Shown here: positions 36,200 through 45,437 of the stretch, piece by piece
How the letters are laid out: every line of letters begins with the position of its first letter
Position numbering within the stretch: position 1 is the first letter of the stretch
Origin: Nostoc sp. LEGE 06077
Lineage (GTDB): Bacteria; Cyanobacteriota; Cyanobacteriia; Cyanobacteriales; Nostocaceae
Length of the DNA stretch: 64,000 nt
Assembly: GCF_015207705.1 (NCBI RefSeq)
Contig: NZ_JADEWI010000026.1
Location: forward strand, 20,107-84,106
Direction of reading: 5' to 3'
Made by a program: the position numbers and the translations under genes
The notes under the pieces: generated by a model
What the model was told of the DNA's origin: nothing
Databases searched by the model: none
What the model saw: only the letters and a program-made list of their open reading frames with translations

Positions 36200-39121
36200 T
36201 TATTTATCTGCGACAACAGTCGGCCCTGCTGTCACCACCACAATTTTATCTGGGTGGAGTAACTCACGGGCGGCTTGATTGACTTGGGTAAGGGTAACTT
36301 GTTTGATTTTATCCGCGAAGGAATGTAGTTCTGTGATTTCCATACCTCGTACCTGATTCATCAGCATGGTATGTGCTAATTCTTCTGGGTCAGCGAGGGA
36401 AACTTTGTAGGTACTAATTAAGGTGTTCTTGGCTGTTTCAACATCATTTGCTGTTACGCCTTGTTGATGAATTTCTTGTAAGAGTTTGCGGGTACTAGCG
36501 ATCGCTTTGTGACTATCTTCAGGACTAGTTTGCATTTCAATCCAAAATGTCCCGACATTTTTTTGCGCTTGCAAGTAGCTATAAATACCGTAGGTTAAGC
36601 CTTGGCGATCGCGCACTTCTGCACCTAAGTAACTAGATAAGGTATCGCCCCCCAAGATTTGATTCAATACTAAAGCCGCGTAATATCGCGAGTCTTGACG
36701 GTTAATCCCTGTGTTACCCATAAAAGTAATAGACTGAGCTTTACCGACAATTACAGGGTTTACACTTAATCCCTTGTTAAGTACATTCACTGTTGGATAT
36801 TGTATTGTTGGTGCTTGACCGCTAACTTGCCAGTCGTCAAATGCTTTTTGGATGAGCGATCGCACTTCGATAGGTGCAAAATCTCCTACAATCACTAGCA
36901 CTGTTGTATCTGGACGGTAATGTTTGGCTTTAAAAGCAATCACATCCTCACGCTTAATTCTTTGCAGACTCTTTTGGGTGGGAAAAGTATGCAGGGGATG
37001 TTGTTTCGGGTAAATGGATTGAACAAAAATTCTTTTGGCAACTTCTGCGGGATCATCTAATTCTTGTTTTAAGTCAGTTAAAGCTTGCTGGCGATTCAAT
37101 TCCCATTCTTTTTTGGGAAATGTACTGTTTTTCACAGCATCCGCTAAAGTTTGAATCAAGATGGGTAAGTCTGCGGCTAAAGCATCACCTTCAATTCTGA
37201 CACCTTCACGATAAGCGGTAAAATCGAGCGATGCGCCTCTATCTTCTAAGGCTTTAGCCAGAGTTAAGGCATTTTTGCTTTTTGTCCCACTCATTAAGTT
37301 ATCAGCCACCAGAGATGCTAGTCCAGCTTGATTTTCTAAATCAAATTCTGTTCCGGCTTTGATATGGCCGTTTAAAGTTACAGTAGGAGTACTTTTATCT
37401 GGTAATAGTAATACTCGTAGACCGTTATCTAAAGTGAATTGCTCTGGTAGCGCTGGGTTAGAAGTTTTATGATTTGCACTGTGGGAGGCTTGCTTAACAA
37501 CCTCTGTGGTTTCCTCGATTGCTGGTAGGTACTTATCTAACTCGGATACAGTTGCAGAGGTAGCAACAGCTAAATTTTCTGTAGTTTGGTTTAAGTGTAA
37601 TTTTTTACCAGTTTCGTTTGCGTCTGGAGTAGTTGGCTGGAACAACCCAACTACACGGGTTTCTGGTTTGAGGTATTTGTTGACTACATTAATAATATCT
37701 GCGCCTGTCACCTGACTAACAGCGGCTAAATAACGTTCAGTATAACGATAGTCACCTGCGGTTGTTTCATCGTTACCTAATTGCATTGCTTGGCTGGTGA
37801 TATCACGATTACTCAAAATCACTCCAGCTTCTACCTGCATTTTAGCCCTAGTGATTTCCTCTGGCTTGACTCCTTTTTGCGCTAAATTAGCGATCGCTCG
37901 ATTTAATACGGTTTGAATCTTTTGCAAATCTTGATGATCATCTGCTGTAACTAGCAACTCATACCAGCCAGCATCTTGCAAGGTGGAGACAGATGCTGTG
38001 ACTTCACTCGCTAAACCAGATTCCACTAAAGCCTGATATAGCCGCGAATTCCTTCCCTCTGTCAAAATGTAATCCATCACTTCTAAAGCAGGGATATCTG
38101 GGTGATTTAAATCAGGTAGTGGATAAACTACTTGCAGCATTGCTGTAGCGCCCTGTTCTTTAAGTAAGATGGGAGTGCTGAGTTTTGAGTGCTGAGTTTT
38201 GAGTGCTGAGTGCTGAGTGCTGAATTCTGTAGCGGGGCGTTTAGCCCGTGTGGAGTTTTGAGTAAAAAATTCTTCCCCTTCCTCCTGCCCCCTGCCCCCT
38301 GCCTCCTGCCTCTTCGGTAATTTACCAAATATCTCTTTGACTGTTTCTAGAGTTTTTGTAGTTTGGAAATCTCCGACAATCACTAATACAGCATTATCAG
38401 GAGTATAAAATTTCTGATAATATTCCCGAACTTGCTCAACTTGGAACTTTTCTACATCTGCTTTGTTACCACCAACAGGTAATCCGTAAGCATGGTTGGG
38501 AAATAGTGCTTGCATGACAGCACGGTTGAGGCGATATTCAGGACTATTTTCGTAGCCTTGTAATTCTGATATTACTACCCGTTTTTCATTGGCTAGTTGC
38601 TCAGGCTCAATGAGAGCATTTTGCATTCTATCTGCTTCTAGAATTAGCAGTGCTTTGAGTTTGTCACGTTCTACGGTGCCATAATAAGCTGTTTGGTCAT
38701 AACTAGTAAAAGCGTTTGAGTCACTACCTAAAGCACTAAATAACTTACCAAATTGAACTGGACGGTTTTTTGTACCTTTGAACATCATGTGTTCCAGTTG
38801 ATGTGCAATCCCATTCACCCCTGGTATTTCGTGGCGTGAGCCAACTTTGTACCACATTTGCACACTCACAACTGGCGCAGTATGTACTTCTTTAGTGAGA
38901 ATAGTCAGACCATTTTCTAATACGGTTTTACGCACGTTTGCTGTGATAGTTGAGTTATTTATATGACTTGCAATCAATTTTGTTTTAATATTTTCGGATT
39001 TTAATATAGCTGTATACTTGCTGTTAGCTGGTTGATCAACTAGACAAAATACTGTAATTATCCAGAGACTTAACAGTAATAATGACCAACGATATCTATA
39101 CCCTCTAAAAAACACAGACAT
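36200..39121 (-). CDS. Secreted M16 family zinc metallopeptidase, two fused M16 units, with in-frame repeat insertion
   Basis: 973 residues. A signal anchor (about 11-30) precedes the first M16 unit, which has the inverted zinc motif H107-Q-L-E110-H111 and a downstream glutamate region. The second M16 unit (about 560-970) lacks HxxEH and carries the R/Y-type substrate motif (DRQGLTYGIYSYL). This is the active-inactive pair of pitrilysin-like peptidases. The oddity is that about residues 270-317 are encoded by two heptamer arrays and a dispersed repeat, a low-complexity insert between KLPKRQ and PILLKEQG. It is probably a surface loop, since both flanks are intact. Confidence 0.93.
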   Translation of the reverse strand: MSVFFRGYRYRWSLLLLSLWIITVFCLVDQPANSKYTAILKSENIKTKLIASHINNSTITANVRKTVLENGLTILTKEVHTAPVVSVQMWYKVGSRHEIPGVNGIAHQLEHMMFKGTKNRPVQFGKLFSALGSDSNAFTSYDQTAYYGTVERDKLKALLILEADRMQNALIEPEQLANEKRVVISELQGYENSPEYRLNRAVMQALFPNHAYGLPVGGNKADVEKFQVEQVREYYQKFYTPDNAVLVIVGDFQTTKTLETVKEIFGKLPKRQEAGGRGQEEGEEFFTQNSTRAKRPATEFSTQHSALKTQHSKLSTPILLKEQGATAMLQVVYPLPDLNHPDIPALEVMDYILTEGRNSRLYQALVESGLASEVTASVSTLQDAGWYELLVTADDHQDLQKIQTVLNRAIANLAQKGVKPEEITRAKMQVEAGVILSNRDITSQAMQLGNDETTAGDYRYTERYLAAVSQVTGADIINVVNKYLKPETRVVGLFQPTTPDANETGKKLHLNQTTENLAVATSATVSELDKYLPAIEETTEVVKQASHSANHKTSNPALPEQFTLDNGLRVLLLPDKSTPTVTLNGHIKAGTEFDLENQAGLASLVADNLMSGTKSKNALTLAKALEDRGASLDFTAYREGVRIEGDALAADLPILIQTLADAVKNSTFPKKEWELNRQQALTDLKQELDDPAEVAKRIFVQSIYPKQHPLHTFPTQKSLQRIKREDVIAFKAKHYRPDTTVLVIVGDFAPIEVRSLIQKAFDDWQVSGQAPTIQYPTVNVLNKGLSVNPVIVGKAQSITFMGNTGINRQDSRYYAALVLNQILGGDTLSSYLGAEVRDRQGLTYGIYSYLQAQKNVGTFWIEMQTSPEDSHKAIASTRKLLQEIHQQGVTANDVETAKNTLISTYKVSLADPEELAHTMLMNQVRGMEITELHSFADKIKQVTLTQVNQAARELLHPDKIVVVTAGPTVVADK
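38173..38312. repeat. Composite repeat inside the M16 peptidase gene
   Basis: Three parts: eight heptamers of GAGTGCT/GAGTTTT/GAATTCT type (38173-38228); a GTAGCGGGGCGTTTAGCCCG element (38229-38252) of a kind common in Nostoc intergenic DNA; and four heptamers of CCCCCTG/CCTCCTG type (38281-38308). Each array is not a multiple of three on its own, yet the whole insert stays in frame. Confidence 0.85.
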
Positions 39122-39267
39122 TTTTTTGGTAGATGTATTTAAATTAAATTACATATTTATAAGCGCGGTTCACAATAGTCTAGTCTTTCTTTGGGATCAG
39201 TGAAATCAGCGACACTACCAAATAAAAATTAGTCTAGTAATAAAAGTATATAAAGAGAGCAGCTAAC

Positions 39268-39711
39268 TTAACCAAGTTGAGCTAAAAGCCGAATAAATTC
39301 TAAAGGTAAATTATCACTGTCTGCAATAAAGGCTACTTCCCAGATGCGATCGCCTATTTGCTGTTGTGTTGGCTCTAACAGGACTTTGAGGGGTGATAAT
39401 TGTTCTGGCTGGCTTTGTGATGCTAATGCAAAGCGTGTTTTTAAATCTCTTAGCCAGCTAGGTAAATCTGGGGTGAAATCCGTTAAATCAAAGGATAAAT
39501 GATAGTACCCCACATAATGCTCATCATCAAAAGCATCGGGCGCTGGTTTTGGTTCGGGAATTTGAATCAGTTCAATTCGACCGCTTAATCCTTCCATCCA
39601 ACAAGCCAGGGTATAGCCTGTAGTAAAGCGTTCACATACTGTAAACCCCAACAACTCATAAAATGCGATCGCTCGATAAATATTCCCAGTACGGATAGAA
39701 GCGTGGTGCAT
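39268..39711 (-). CDS. VOC (glyoxalase/bleomycin-resistance) superfamily protein
   Basis: 147 residues. It starts MHHASIRTGNIYRAIAFYELLGF, the first beta-alpha-beta unit with an N-terminal histidine, and has a second unit with GYYHLSFDL and a C-terminal LEFIRLL. Metal ligand candidates are the early histidine, the glutamate in GRIELIQI and a histidine in YYHLSF. The reaction is unknown; these proteins include lyases, dioxygenases and resistance proteins. Confidence 0.8.
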   Translation of the reverse strand: MHHASIRTGNIYRAIAFYELLGFTVCERFTTGYTLACWMEGLSGRIELIQIPEPKPAPDAFDDEHYVGYYHLSFDLTDFTPDLPSWLRDLKTRFALASQSQPEQLSPLKVLLEPTQQQIGDRIWEVAFIADSDNLPLEFIRLLAQLG

Positions 39712-39718
39712 AGTTTAA

Positions 39719-39845
39719 AAAGTATGAAGTGTAAAGTATGAAGGATAAAGTTAAGAAATCTTTTGTACTTACTCACTTTTTATACCTAGAAAAATTCCCA
39801 GATTTAATAGTTAAAGTAATTTCATACTTCATACTTCATACTTCA
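39719..39845. repeat. Heptamer repeats flanking the VOC gene start
   Basis: AGTATGAAGTGTAAAGTATG (39720-39739) and CTTCATACTTCATACTTCA (39827-39845, approximate) are copies of the CTTCATA/CTTCACA heptamer family in opposite orientation, separated by about 85 bp. They form imperfect inverted repeats around the gap between the VOC gene and the next gene. Confidence 0.65.
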
Positions 39846-39848
39846 GTC

Positions 39849-40361
39849 TTATTCAAACAACCTAAAATAAGGGTAGCGCACAGGAACTCCCGGCTCTTTT
39901 TCCAAATCGAAATTAATCACTTCCCAGCACGGTTCTTCTGCGGAATCGGGACTAAATTCTACTGGTAAGCCATAAAGTCGCGCCGATGTCGTCTCTGGCT
40001 GTCCAGAACGCCAAGGAGTGCTGCGTTCTAAGTAGCCACTCATCAACTCCTGATAACGTCTGGCGATAACTACCCTTGTTGCTCGGTAGCCTTGGGTATA
40101 CAGTTTGTCTAAAGCTTCGTGAATTTCAAACCGTATCCCATCAGGATGAGTGTGTTGTCTATACCATTCCCCATTCCATCTGCGCCAATGACGACCTGAC
40201 TGTAGATGAATTAACTCCTCAGTCGTAGGGTTGGCTTCAAACGCGCCATGACGAGGACAAAGGTAGGTATCTGTAAGTGTCAAAGCCGGAATAGTTTGCC
40301 GACAATGGGGACACTGAATTTCGTGACCAAATATTGGGTACTGCAAACCTGGATTCATCAT
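39849..40361 (-). CDS. Conserved cyanobacterial protein with zinc-ribbon-like N-terminus (TIGR02652-like)
   Basis: 170 residues. The N-terminus has a C-P-H-C pair followed by CPRHG (IQCPHCRQTIPAL, then TYLCPRHGAFEANP), a plausible zinc site. The middle has GRHWRRWNGEWYRQH and the C-terminus is rich in Pro, Tyr and Phe. I believe it belongs to a cyanobacteria-restricted family with no assigned role. No signal peptide or membrane helix is seen. Confidence 0.65.
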   Translation of the reverse strand: MMNPGLQYPIFGHEIQCPHCRQTIPALTLTDTYLCPRHGAFEANPTTEELIHLQSGRHWRRWNGEWYRQHTHPDGIRFEIHEALDKLYTQGYRATRVVIARRYQELMSGYLERSTPWRSGQPETTSARLYGLPVEFSPDSAEEPCWEVINFDLEKEPGVPVRYPYFRLFE

Positions 40362-40603
40362 GAAGTGCGTACAAACATAATTTCTTCTTCACTAGCACCA
40401 TTAGGTTCGATTTTACACTTCGGCTCCTCCATCTTGGGCAAATTGTTGGCAACTGCACGGAAACGTGTTTGCAGTTTAGAACAATTGTAAACTGTGTTTT
40501 CCTCAGTGTAGAGGTTTAACAACATGATAATCTAGTTGTGTAACCAGCCCCGCAAAGGTTGGAGTTTCTCCAGTGTTCCTGGGTACCATATTTCTATTCT
40601 ATC

Positions 40604-41173
40604 GTGTCTACTGCTTCTTACTGGCCATCTCCTGATTTTTCTCCAGCAGCCTTCGTCGCAGATAACGCTGTTGTTATTGGTTCTGTGAAAATTCAAGCAG
40701 GTGTAAGCATTTGGTATGGAGCAGTCATTAGGGCAGATGTCGAACGAATTGAGATTGGTGAATGCACCAATATCCAAGATGGAGCCATTCTCCACGGCGA
40801 CCCTGGTTTGCCCACTATTTTAGAAGATCATGTGACTGTAGGACATCGTGCTGTGATACATTCTGCCTATATTGAACGTGGCAGTTTGATTGGCATCGGG
40901 GCAGTAGTTTTAGATGGTGTCAGGGTGGGCAGTGGTAGTATTATCGGTGCAGGCGCAGTCGTGACCAAAGATGTACCGCCTTTATCTTTAGTTGTGGGTG
41001 TTCCTGGTAAAGTTTTACGTCAACTGAGCGAAACCGAAGCCGCAGAACTAATCGAACACGCTGAACGTTACAAAAAGTTAGCCTTAGTTCATGCTGGCAA
41101 GGGTAGTGACTTGGGTTTTATGCTCCGTGAAGGAGAAAATGGAACAAGGGAAGGGAAAAGAACTCATGACTAA
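40604..41173 (+). CDS. Gamma-carbonic-anhydrase-family protein (left-handed beta-helix)
   Basis: 189 residues from a GTG at 40604 (MSTASYWPSPDFSPAAFVAD). An in-frame TTG at 40559 would add 15 unlikely residues. The body is made of hexapeptide repeats (VVIGSVKIQAGVSIWYGAVI and so on), with three histidines in the expected zinc positions (LHGDPG, TVGHRAVIHS). The C-terminus is helical. Family members include CcmM-type and PaaY/YrdA-type proteins; activity as a true carbonic anhydrase cannot be told from this. The psbY gene follows on the same strand. Confidence 0.88.
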   Translation: MSTASYWPSPDFSPAAFVADNAVVIGSVKIQAGVSIWYGAVIRADVERIEIGECTNIQDGAILHGDPGLPTILEDHVTVGHRAVIHSAYIERGSLIGIGAVVLDGVRVGSGSIIGAGAVVTKDVPPLSLVVGVPGKVLRQLSETEAAELIEHAERYKKLALVHAGKGSDLGFMLREGENGTREGKRTHD

Positions 41174-41292
41174 TGACAAAATTTAATCTTTCTTTACATA
41201 GAAGTTGGGAAAAAATGCCCACTTCAGCTAAAAATAAAAATGAGAAGAGTTGATAAAACTTTAATTTCTACTTAACAGAGGGGTTCTAAATT

Positions 41293-41418
41293 ATGGATAT
41301 CGATTTTCGTGTAGCGATCGTTTTAGCGCCTATCGCTGTTGCAGCTGGCTGGGCTGTGTTTAACATTGGTGCAGCAGCTTTGAGACAAGTTCAAAACTTT
41401 TTAAACAGAGAAGCCTAA
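41293..41418 (+). CDS. psbY: PsbY, small photosystem II subunit
   Basis: 41 residues, beginning [13 protein letters not shown], one membrane helix (about 7-27), then [19 protein letters not shown]. This matches PsbY by length, the single helix and the positively charged stromal tail. PsbY sits at the edge of photosystem II near cytochrome b559. A GAGGGG ribosome-binding site lies about 10 bases upstream of the ATG, and a hairpin terminator lies 25 bp downstream, so it is probably transcribed alone. The reading is from direct translation of a frame too short for usual cut-offs. Confidence 0.9.
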   Translation: MDIDFRVAIVLAPIAVAAGWAVFNIGAAALRQVQNFLNREA

Positions 41419-41442
41419 ACATAAATTTACATTACCACCTTC

Positions 41443-41480
41443 AAACCGACTGTTTCTGGTAAAGGGCAGTCGGTTTTGTT
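41443..41480 (+). terminator. Intrinsic terminator of psbY
   Basis: AAACCGACTG pairs perfectly with CAGTCGGTTT around a 14-nt loop, followed by TTTTGTTG. Confidence 0.8.
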
Positions 41481-41593
41481 GATAGAAGGCAGAAGGCAGT
41501 GGTTCGGCTCCTTTCGGCTTCGCTCAAGGCAAGTCGCTCACCAACCAGAGGCAGAAGGTTAAAAAATAAAATTTCACACTTCATACTTCATTT

Positions 41594-42835
41594 GTGAATA
41601 TCGACTCCTTACTTCAACCCTTGCAACATTTTGGTGTAAATCTGGGACTCTCACGCATTGTCAAACTGTTGGCAAACCTAGGCAATCCCCACGATCGCAT
41701 TTCAGTAATTCACGTTGCTGGTACAAATGGTAAAGGTTCTGTCTGTGCATATCTCTCTTCAGTACTTACAGAAGCGGGTTATCGCACAGGGCGTTACATT
41801 TCGCCCCATCTCATTGATTGGACAGAAAGAATTTGTATCAATGAACAGCCAATTTCTTCAGAGGAATTGAGTCAACTTGTACAAACAGTCCAGGCGGCTG
41901 TTTCTGGTGATGACGAATATCCCACTCAGTTTGAGATTATTACCGCAGCAGCTTGGTTGTATTTTGCCCAGCAACAAATTGATATCGCAGTAATAGAAGT
42001 TGGGTTAGGTGGCCGTTTAGATGCGACTAATGTCTGTTCTGAACCTTTAGTGACAGTGATTACTTCCATTAGCCGCGAACATTGGCAACAATTAGGGCCG
42101 ACGGTAGCTGATATTGCTAGAGAAAAAGCAGGAATTATCAAGCCTGGGTGTCCGGTTGTTATGGGTTCATTGCCAACTGATGCCGAAAAAGTTGTGCGAT
42201 CGCGTGCCGAAGAATTACAATCTCCAATATTTACACCCCAACCCGCCCTGCAAATATCTCCCGGATGGGCAGAATATCAGACACTTCAATATCCTTTACC
42301 ATTACAAGGGCAAATTCAATTAACTAATTCAGCTTTAGCTTTAGCAACATTAGAAATTCTCCAACAAAAAGGATGGAAAATTTCTCAATCAGCCATCATC
42401 AACGGTATGGGAAACACCAAATGGCCAGGACGAATGCAATGGCTGATTTGGCACAATCATAAACTATTAATTGATGGCGCACATAACCCCGCAGCGGCTC
42501 AGGTATTGCGTAATTATATTGATAGTTTAAATAATCAAAATGTAACTTGGATCATGGGAATGCTCTCAACAAAAGAGCATAGCAAAATTTTTCAAGCTTT
42601 ACTCCGAACAGGCGATAAATTATATTTAGTCCCAGTCCCAGATAATAGTTCAGCCAATCCCACAGAATTAGCAAATCTGGCTAATAATATTTTTCCAGGA
42701 CTAAGTTTTTGTCAGACATACAATGATTTATCCTCAGCATTAGAATCTGCATTTACTGACACAAATAATTTAGTAGTTTTGTGTGGTTCCCTTTATTTAA
42801 TTGGTCATTTCTTAGCAACATTAAATCACGCATAA
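41594..42835 (+). CDS. folC: Bifunctional dihydrofolate/folylpolyglutamate synthase
   Basis: 413 residues from a GTG at 41594. The Mur-ligase-like P loop is VAGTNGKGSVCAYLSS, followed by GRYISPHLIDWTERI, VIEVGLGGRLDATN, SISREHWQQLG, REKAGIIKPG and LIDGAHNPAA, all FolC signatures. It adds glutamate to dihydropteroate and to reduced folates. The upstream 110 bp contain a dispersed GGCAGAAGGCAG-type repeat and a CTTCATA heptamer copy, ending just before the start. Confidence 0.94.
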   Translation: MNIDSLLQPLQHFGVNLGLSRIVKLLANLGNPHDRISVIHVAGTNGKGSVCAYLSSVLTEAGYRTGRYISPHLIDWTERICINEQPISSEELSQLVQTVQAAVSGDDEYPTQFEIITAAAWLYFAQQQIDIAVIEVGLGGRLDATNVCSEPLVTVITSISREHWQQLGPTVADIAREKAGIIKPGCPVVMGSLPTDAEKVVRSRAEELQSPIFTPQPALQISPGWAEYQTLQYPLPLQGQIQLTNSALALATLEILQQKGWKISQSAIINGMGNTKWPGRMQWLIWHNHKLLIDGAHNPAAAQVLRNYIDSLNNQNVTWIMGMLSTKEHSKIFQALLRTGDKLYLVPVPDNSSANPTELANLANNIFPGLSFCQTYNDLSSALESAFTDTNNLVVLCGSLYLIGHFLATLNHA

Positions 42836-42841
42836 ACAAAA

Positions 42842-42874
42842 ATAACCCCGACTTCTTCAAGAAGTCGGGGTTAT
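42842..42874. terminator. Perfect 33-nt palindrome between convergent folC and sugar-binding-protein genes
   Basis: ATAACCCCGACTTCTT and its exact complement flank a single central base, giving a 16-bp stem. It begins 7 bp after the folC stop, and the opposite gene ends at 42888. No U tract follows on either strand. It shares its core and size with 49475-49507. Confidence 0.75.
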
Positions 42875-42887
42875 GAGACTTTCAAAG

Positions 42888-44186
42888 TTAACGATTATTC
42901 CACTGTTGCGCTGCATCTTCAACAGCTTTATCTACAGTTTTCTGACCTAACATAGCTGCTTGTAAATTGTCATAAACTGCTTTTTGCAATTTCTTGAAAT
43001 CTTTTAGTTTTGGTGTTAAAACCTCAGCTTGTTGTAATTGTGTAGCGCTAATAACTCTGGCTTTTTCAACTGTAGAAGCATTAACTGACATATCTTTAAA
43101 GTAACTATTAGATAGTGCTTTAGTTGTCGAAGGTAAAACATTAGCAGCTTTAGCAAAAGCTAATTGATTTTCATCATTAGTCACAAATAAAGCAAACTTA
43201 GTCGCCGCATCAGGATGTTTAGTAGCGCGAGGAATAATTACATTCATCACTGCTACATTTTTCTTACCTGTATCGCCAGTAATTTGTGGTGCTATAGCTG
43301 ATGCTTGTGCAATTTTTGGCGCATTATTAGCTATGGTTTTGAGAAATTCTGGCCCCGAAGCTAAAAACGCAGTTTCACCAGATTGATATAAATCAATAGC
43401 ATGACGATGGCCTTGGGTTAACACCTCTTTGGGGAGTAGTCCTTTTTTGTATAAATCAACCCAATATTGAAATGCAGCTTTACCTTGTGGTGAGTTAAAA
43501 GCTGCTTTACCTTCAGCATCGACTAAAGTCACTCCCATCTGTACCAAAGACTCCATCACTTCACCGGAATCTTGCGGTGCAAAAGTGATAAAGAAAGCAT
43601 ACTTACCAGTCTTATCTTTAATTTGTTGTGCGACTTGTGCTAATTCTGCGTATGTAGCCGGTGGTTTACTGATACCTGCCTGTTTCAATAAATCAGTGTT
43701 ATAAATAGTTAACCGTGTTGTGAGATACCAGGGAATTCCAAAACTTTTGCCATTAAGTGTACTGGCTTTCCAAATATTAGGTAAATATGCAGAACGCACA
43801 TCTTGGGGAATTGTGGTATCTAAGTCTAACCACGCATTTCGTCCTGCTAATTGGGACGCAAAATCTGGATTGAGGTTAACAACATCAGGTGGCGTTTTTG
43901 CGGAGACAGCTGTTAAAATTTTGTTCTCCATAGCAGACCAAGGCACATCAACCCAGTTAATTTTTACACCGGGATTTTGTGACTCAAAATTAGAAATCAA
44001 AGTTTTAAAGTAGTCAGTAAATTGAGGTTGGAGTTGCATTGTCCAAAACTCAATATTGGCTACTTCCGTTGTCGCTTGTTTTGGACTTGTGCCGACGTTA
44101 CCTGAACTGCAACTAATAATCCAACTGGTCAATAAGCCAATTATTGCCCAAGCTGTTAGTTGTTTGAATTTTTGCAATCGAATCAT
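42888..44186 (-). CDS. Sugar-type ABC transporter substrate-binding lipoprotein
   Basis: 432 residues. A lipoprotein signal peptide ends in a lipobox (WIISCSSG), followed by EFWTMQLQPQFTDYFKTLI and a typical family 1 extracellular solute-binding fold with NPGVKINWVDVPW and TPPDVVNLNPDFASQLAG. It should capture an oligosaccharide or polyol outside the membrane. No permease or ATPase is adjacent; the MalF-like permease at 7871-8800 is a possible partner. Substrate unknown. Confidence 0.9.
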   Translation of the reverse strand: MIRLQKFKQLTAWAIIGLLTSWIISCSSGNVGTSPKQATTEVANIEFWTMQLQPQFTDYFKTLISNFESQNPGVKINWVDVPWSAMENKILTAVSAKTPPDVVNLNPDFASQLAGRNAWLDLDTTIPQDVRSAYLPNIWKASTLNGKSFGIPWYLTTRLTIYNTDLLKQAGISKPPATYAELAQVAQQIKDKTGKYAFFITFAPQDSGEVMESLVQMGVTLVDAEGKAAFNSPQGKAAFQYWVDLYKKGLLPKEVLTQGHRHAIDLYQSGETAFLASGPEFLKTIANNAPKIAQASAIAPQITGDTGKKNVAVMNVIIPRATKHPDAATKFALFVTNDENQLAFAKAANVLPSTTKALSNSYFKDMSVNASTVEKARVISATQLQQAEVLTPKLKDFKKLQKAVYDNLQAAMLGQKTVDKAVEDAAQQWNNR

Positions 44187-44326
44187 TTTACCAGTATTTT
44201 CACCCTTGATAGAAATGAAAAGCTTATGGAGAATTAACGAGATTATAGGCTAAATCAATTACCCGTAAAAACGCAATATACTGCGTTGACAATTTAAATT
44301 TTCAATTTTAGTAGTCCGGCGGAACT

Positions 44327-45433
44327 GTGGTGAAAAGCTTTAATAGCCTGTTTGGCAAATCTAATAAAGGGGTTGGCATCGAACTTGCATCAGAACGGGT
44401 AAATATCGTTCAGTTACGCAAGCAGCGCCAAGGCGTAAAACTAGAATCTTTGATATCTGTACCAGTTCCCGAAGGTGTGGTGACAGATGGTCAAATAACT
44501 GACCCTCCAACAATGGCACAAATCATTCAGCAAGGATTGGCTGAAAGTAAAATTAAGGCTTCTCGTGTTGCTACCGGTGTACCTGGACGAGATTCTATCG
44601 TACGTCTTATCCCAGTGCCATCTGAGTTGGATGACAAAGAATTACGGGATATGGTGCTAAATCATGAAGCTGGCTTGTATTTACCATATCCCCGTGAGGA
44701 GGCTGATGTAGATTATCAAAAACTTGGGTACTTTGTAGATGAGGATGGCATTGAAAAAGTACAGGTATTATTAGTTGCCACTCGCAAGGAGGTAACAGAT
44801 GCCTATCTAAGTACGTTTGAGCAGGCAGGATTGCAAATCGATGTTTTAGAGATTAACAGTTTTGCACTGATTCGGACAATCCGTGACCAACTGCGGCAAT
44901 TTGGCCCACAGGAAGCGGCTGTACTAGTTGACATTGAGTTTGATAGTACAGAAATAGCCATCATCGTGAACGGAGTACCACAATTTTCGCGGACTGTGCC
45001 GATTGGCACTTATCAAATGCAAGAAGCCCTTGCCAGGGCTATGAGTTTACCGACATCACGAGATATGGAACTTTTGCAGGAAATGACCATTCCGGCAACT
45101 CCTATGGATGGTGGGCAAACTGGGGTGACAGGAATCAACCCTGGTATGGCAGCGATGATGAGAGTTTTGGGAGAACTAACGGATGAACTACGCCGTTCTA
45201 TCGATTTTTACTTGAATCAAAGTGAAAATTTGGAAATCGCGCAGATTTTATTGGCTGGGCCAGGTGGCGGGCTGCAACAGCTAGATGAGTTCTTCACACA
45301 ACGCTTAAGTTTGCCAACTACTGCAATAGATCCGGTTGGAGGATTATCTTTGCAAGTTGACGAACAAAAATATCCAGCTTTACAACGCTCTAGTTTAGCG
45401 ATTGTACTTGGCCTCGGAATGCGGGAGGTATAA
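44327..45433 (+). CDS. pilM: PilM, cytoplasmic actin-like type IV pilus assembly protein
   Basis: 368 residues, starting at one of two adjacent GTG codons (44327 or 44330). GVGIELASERVNIVQLRKQRQ opens the actin-like fold, followed by AVLVDIEFDSTEIAII and ILLAGPGGGLQQLDEF, the ATP-binding elements. PilM binds the N-terminus of PilN at the inner membrane. It is the first gene of pilMNOQ, four bases before pilN. Confidence 0.95.
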   Translation: MVKSFNSLFGKSNKGVGIELASERVNIVQLRKQRQGVKLESLISVPVPEGVVTDGQITDPPTMAQIIQQGLAESKIKASRVATGVPGRDSIVRLIPVPSELDDKELRDMVLNHEAGLYLPYPREEADVDYQKLGYFVDEDGIEKVQVLLVATRKEVTDAYLSTFEQAGLQIDVLEINSFALIRTIRDQLRQFGPQEAAVLVDIEFDSTEIAIIVNGVPQFSRTVPIGTYQMQEALARAMSLPTSRDMELLQEMTIPATPMDGGQTGVTGINPGMAAMMRVLGELTDELRRSIDFYLNQSENLEIAQILLAGPGGGLQQLDEFFTQRLSLPTTAIDPVGGLSLQVDEQKYPALQRSSLAIVLGLGMREV

Positions 45434-45437
45434 CGAA

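Noticed and set aside
38173..38312. Possible CRISPR-like or tandem repeat locus
   Set aside because: Units are 7 bp with no spacers and lie in a coding frame; this is an STRR-type array.
41201..41225. Hairpin GAAGTTGGG...CCCACTTC between the gamma-carbonic-anhydrase-like gene and psbY
   Set aside because: An 8-bp stem with a bulge and no U tract; may be a weak terminator but not strong enough to list as a feature.
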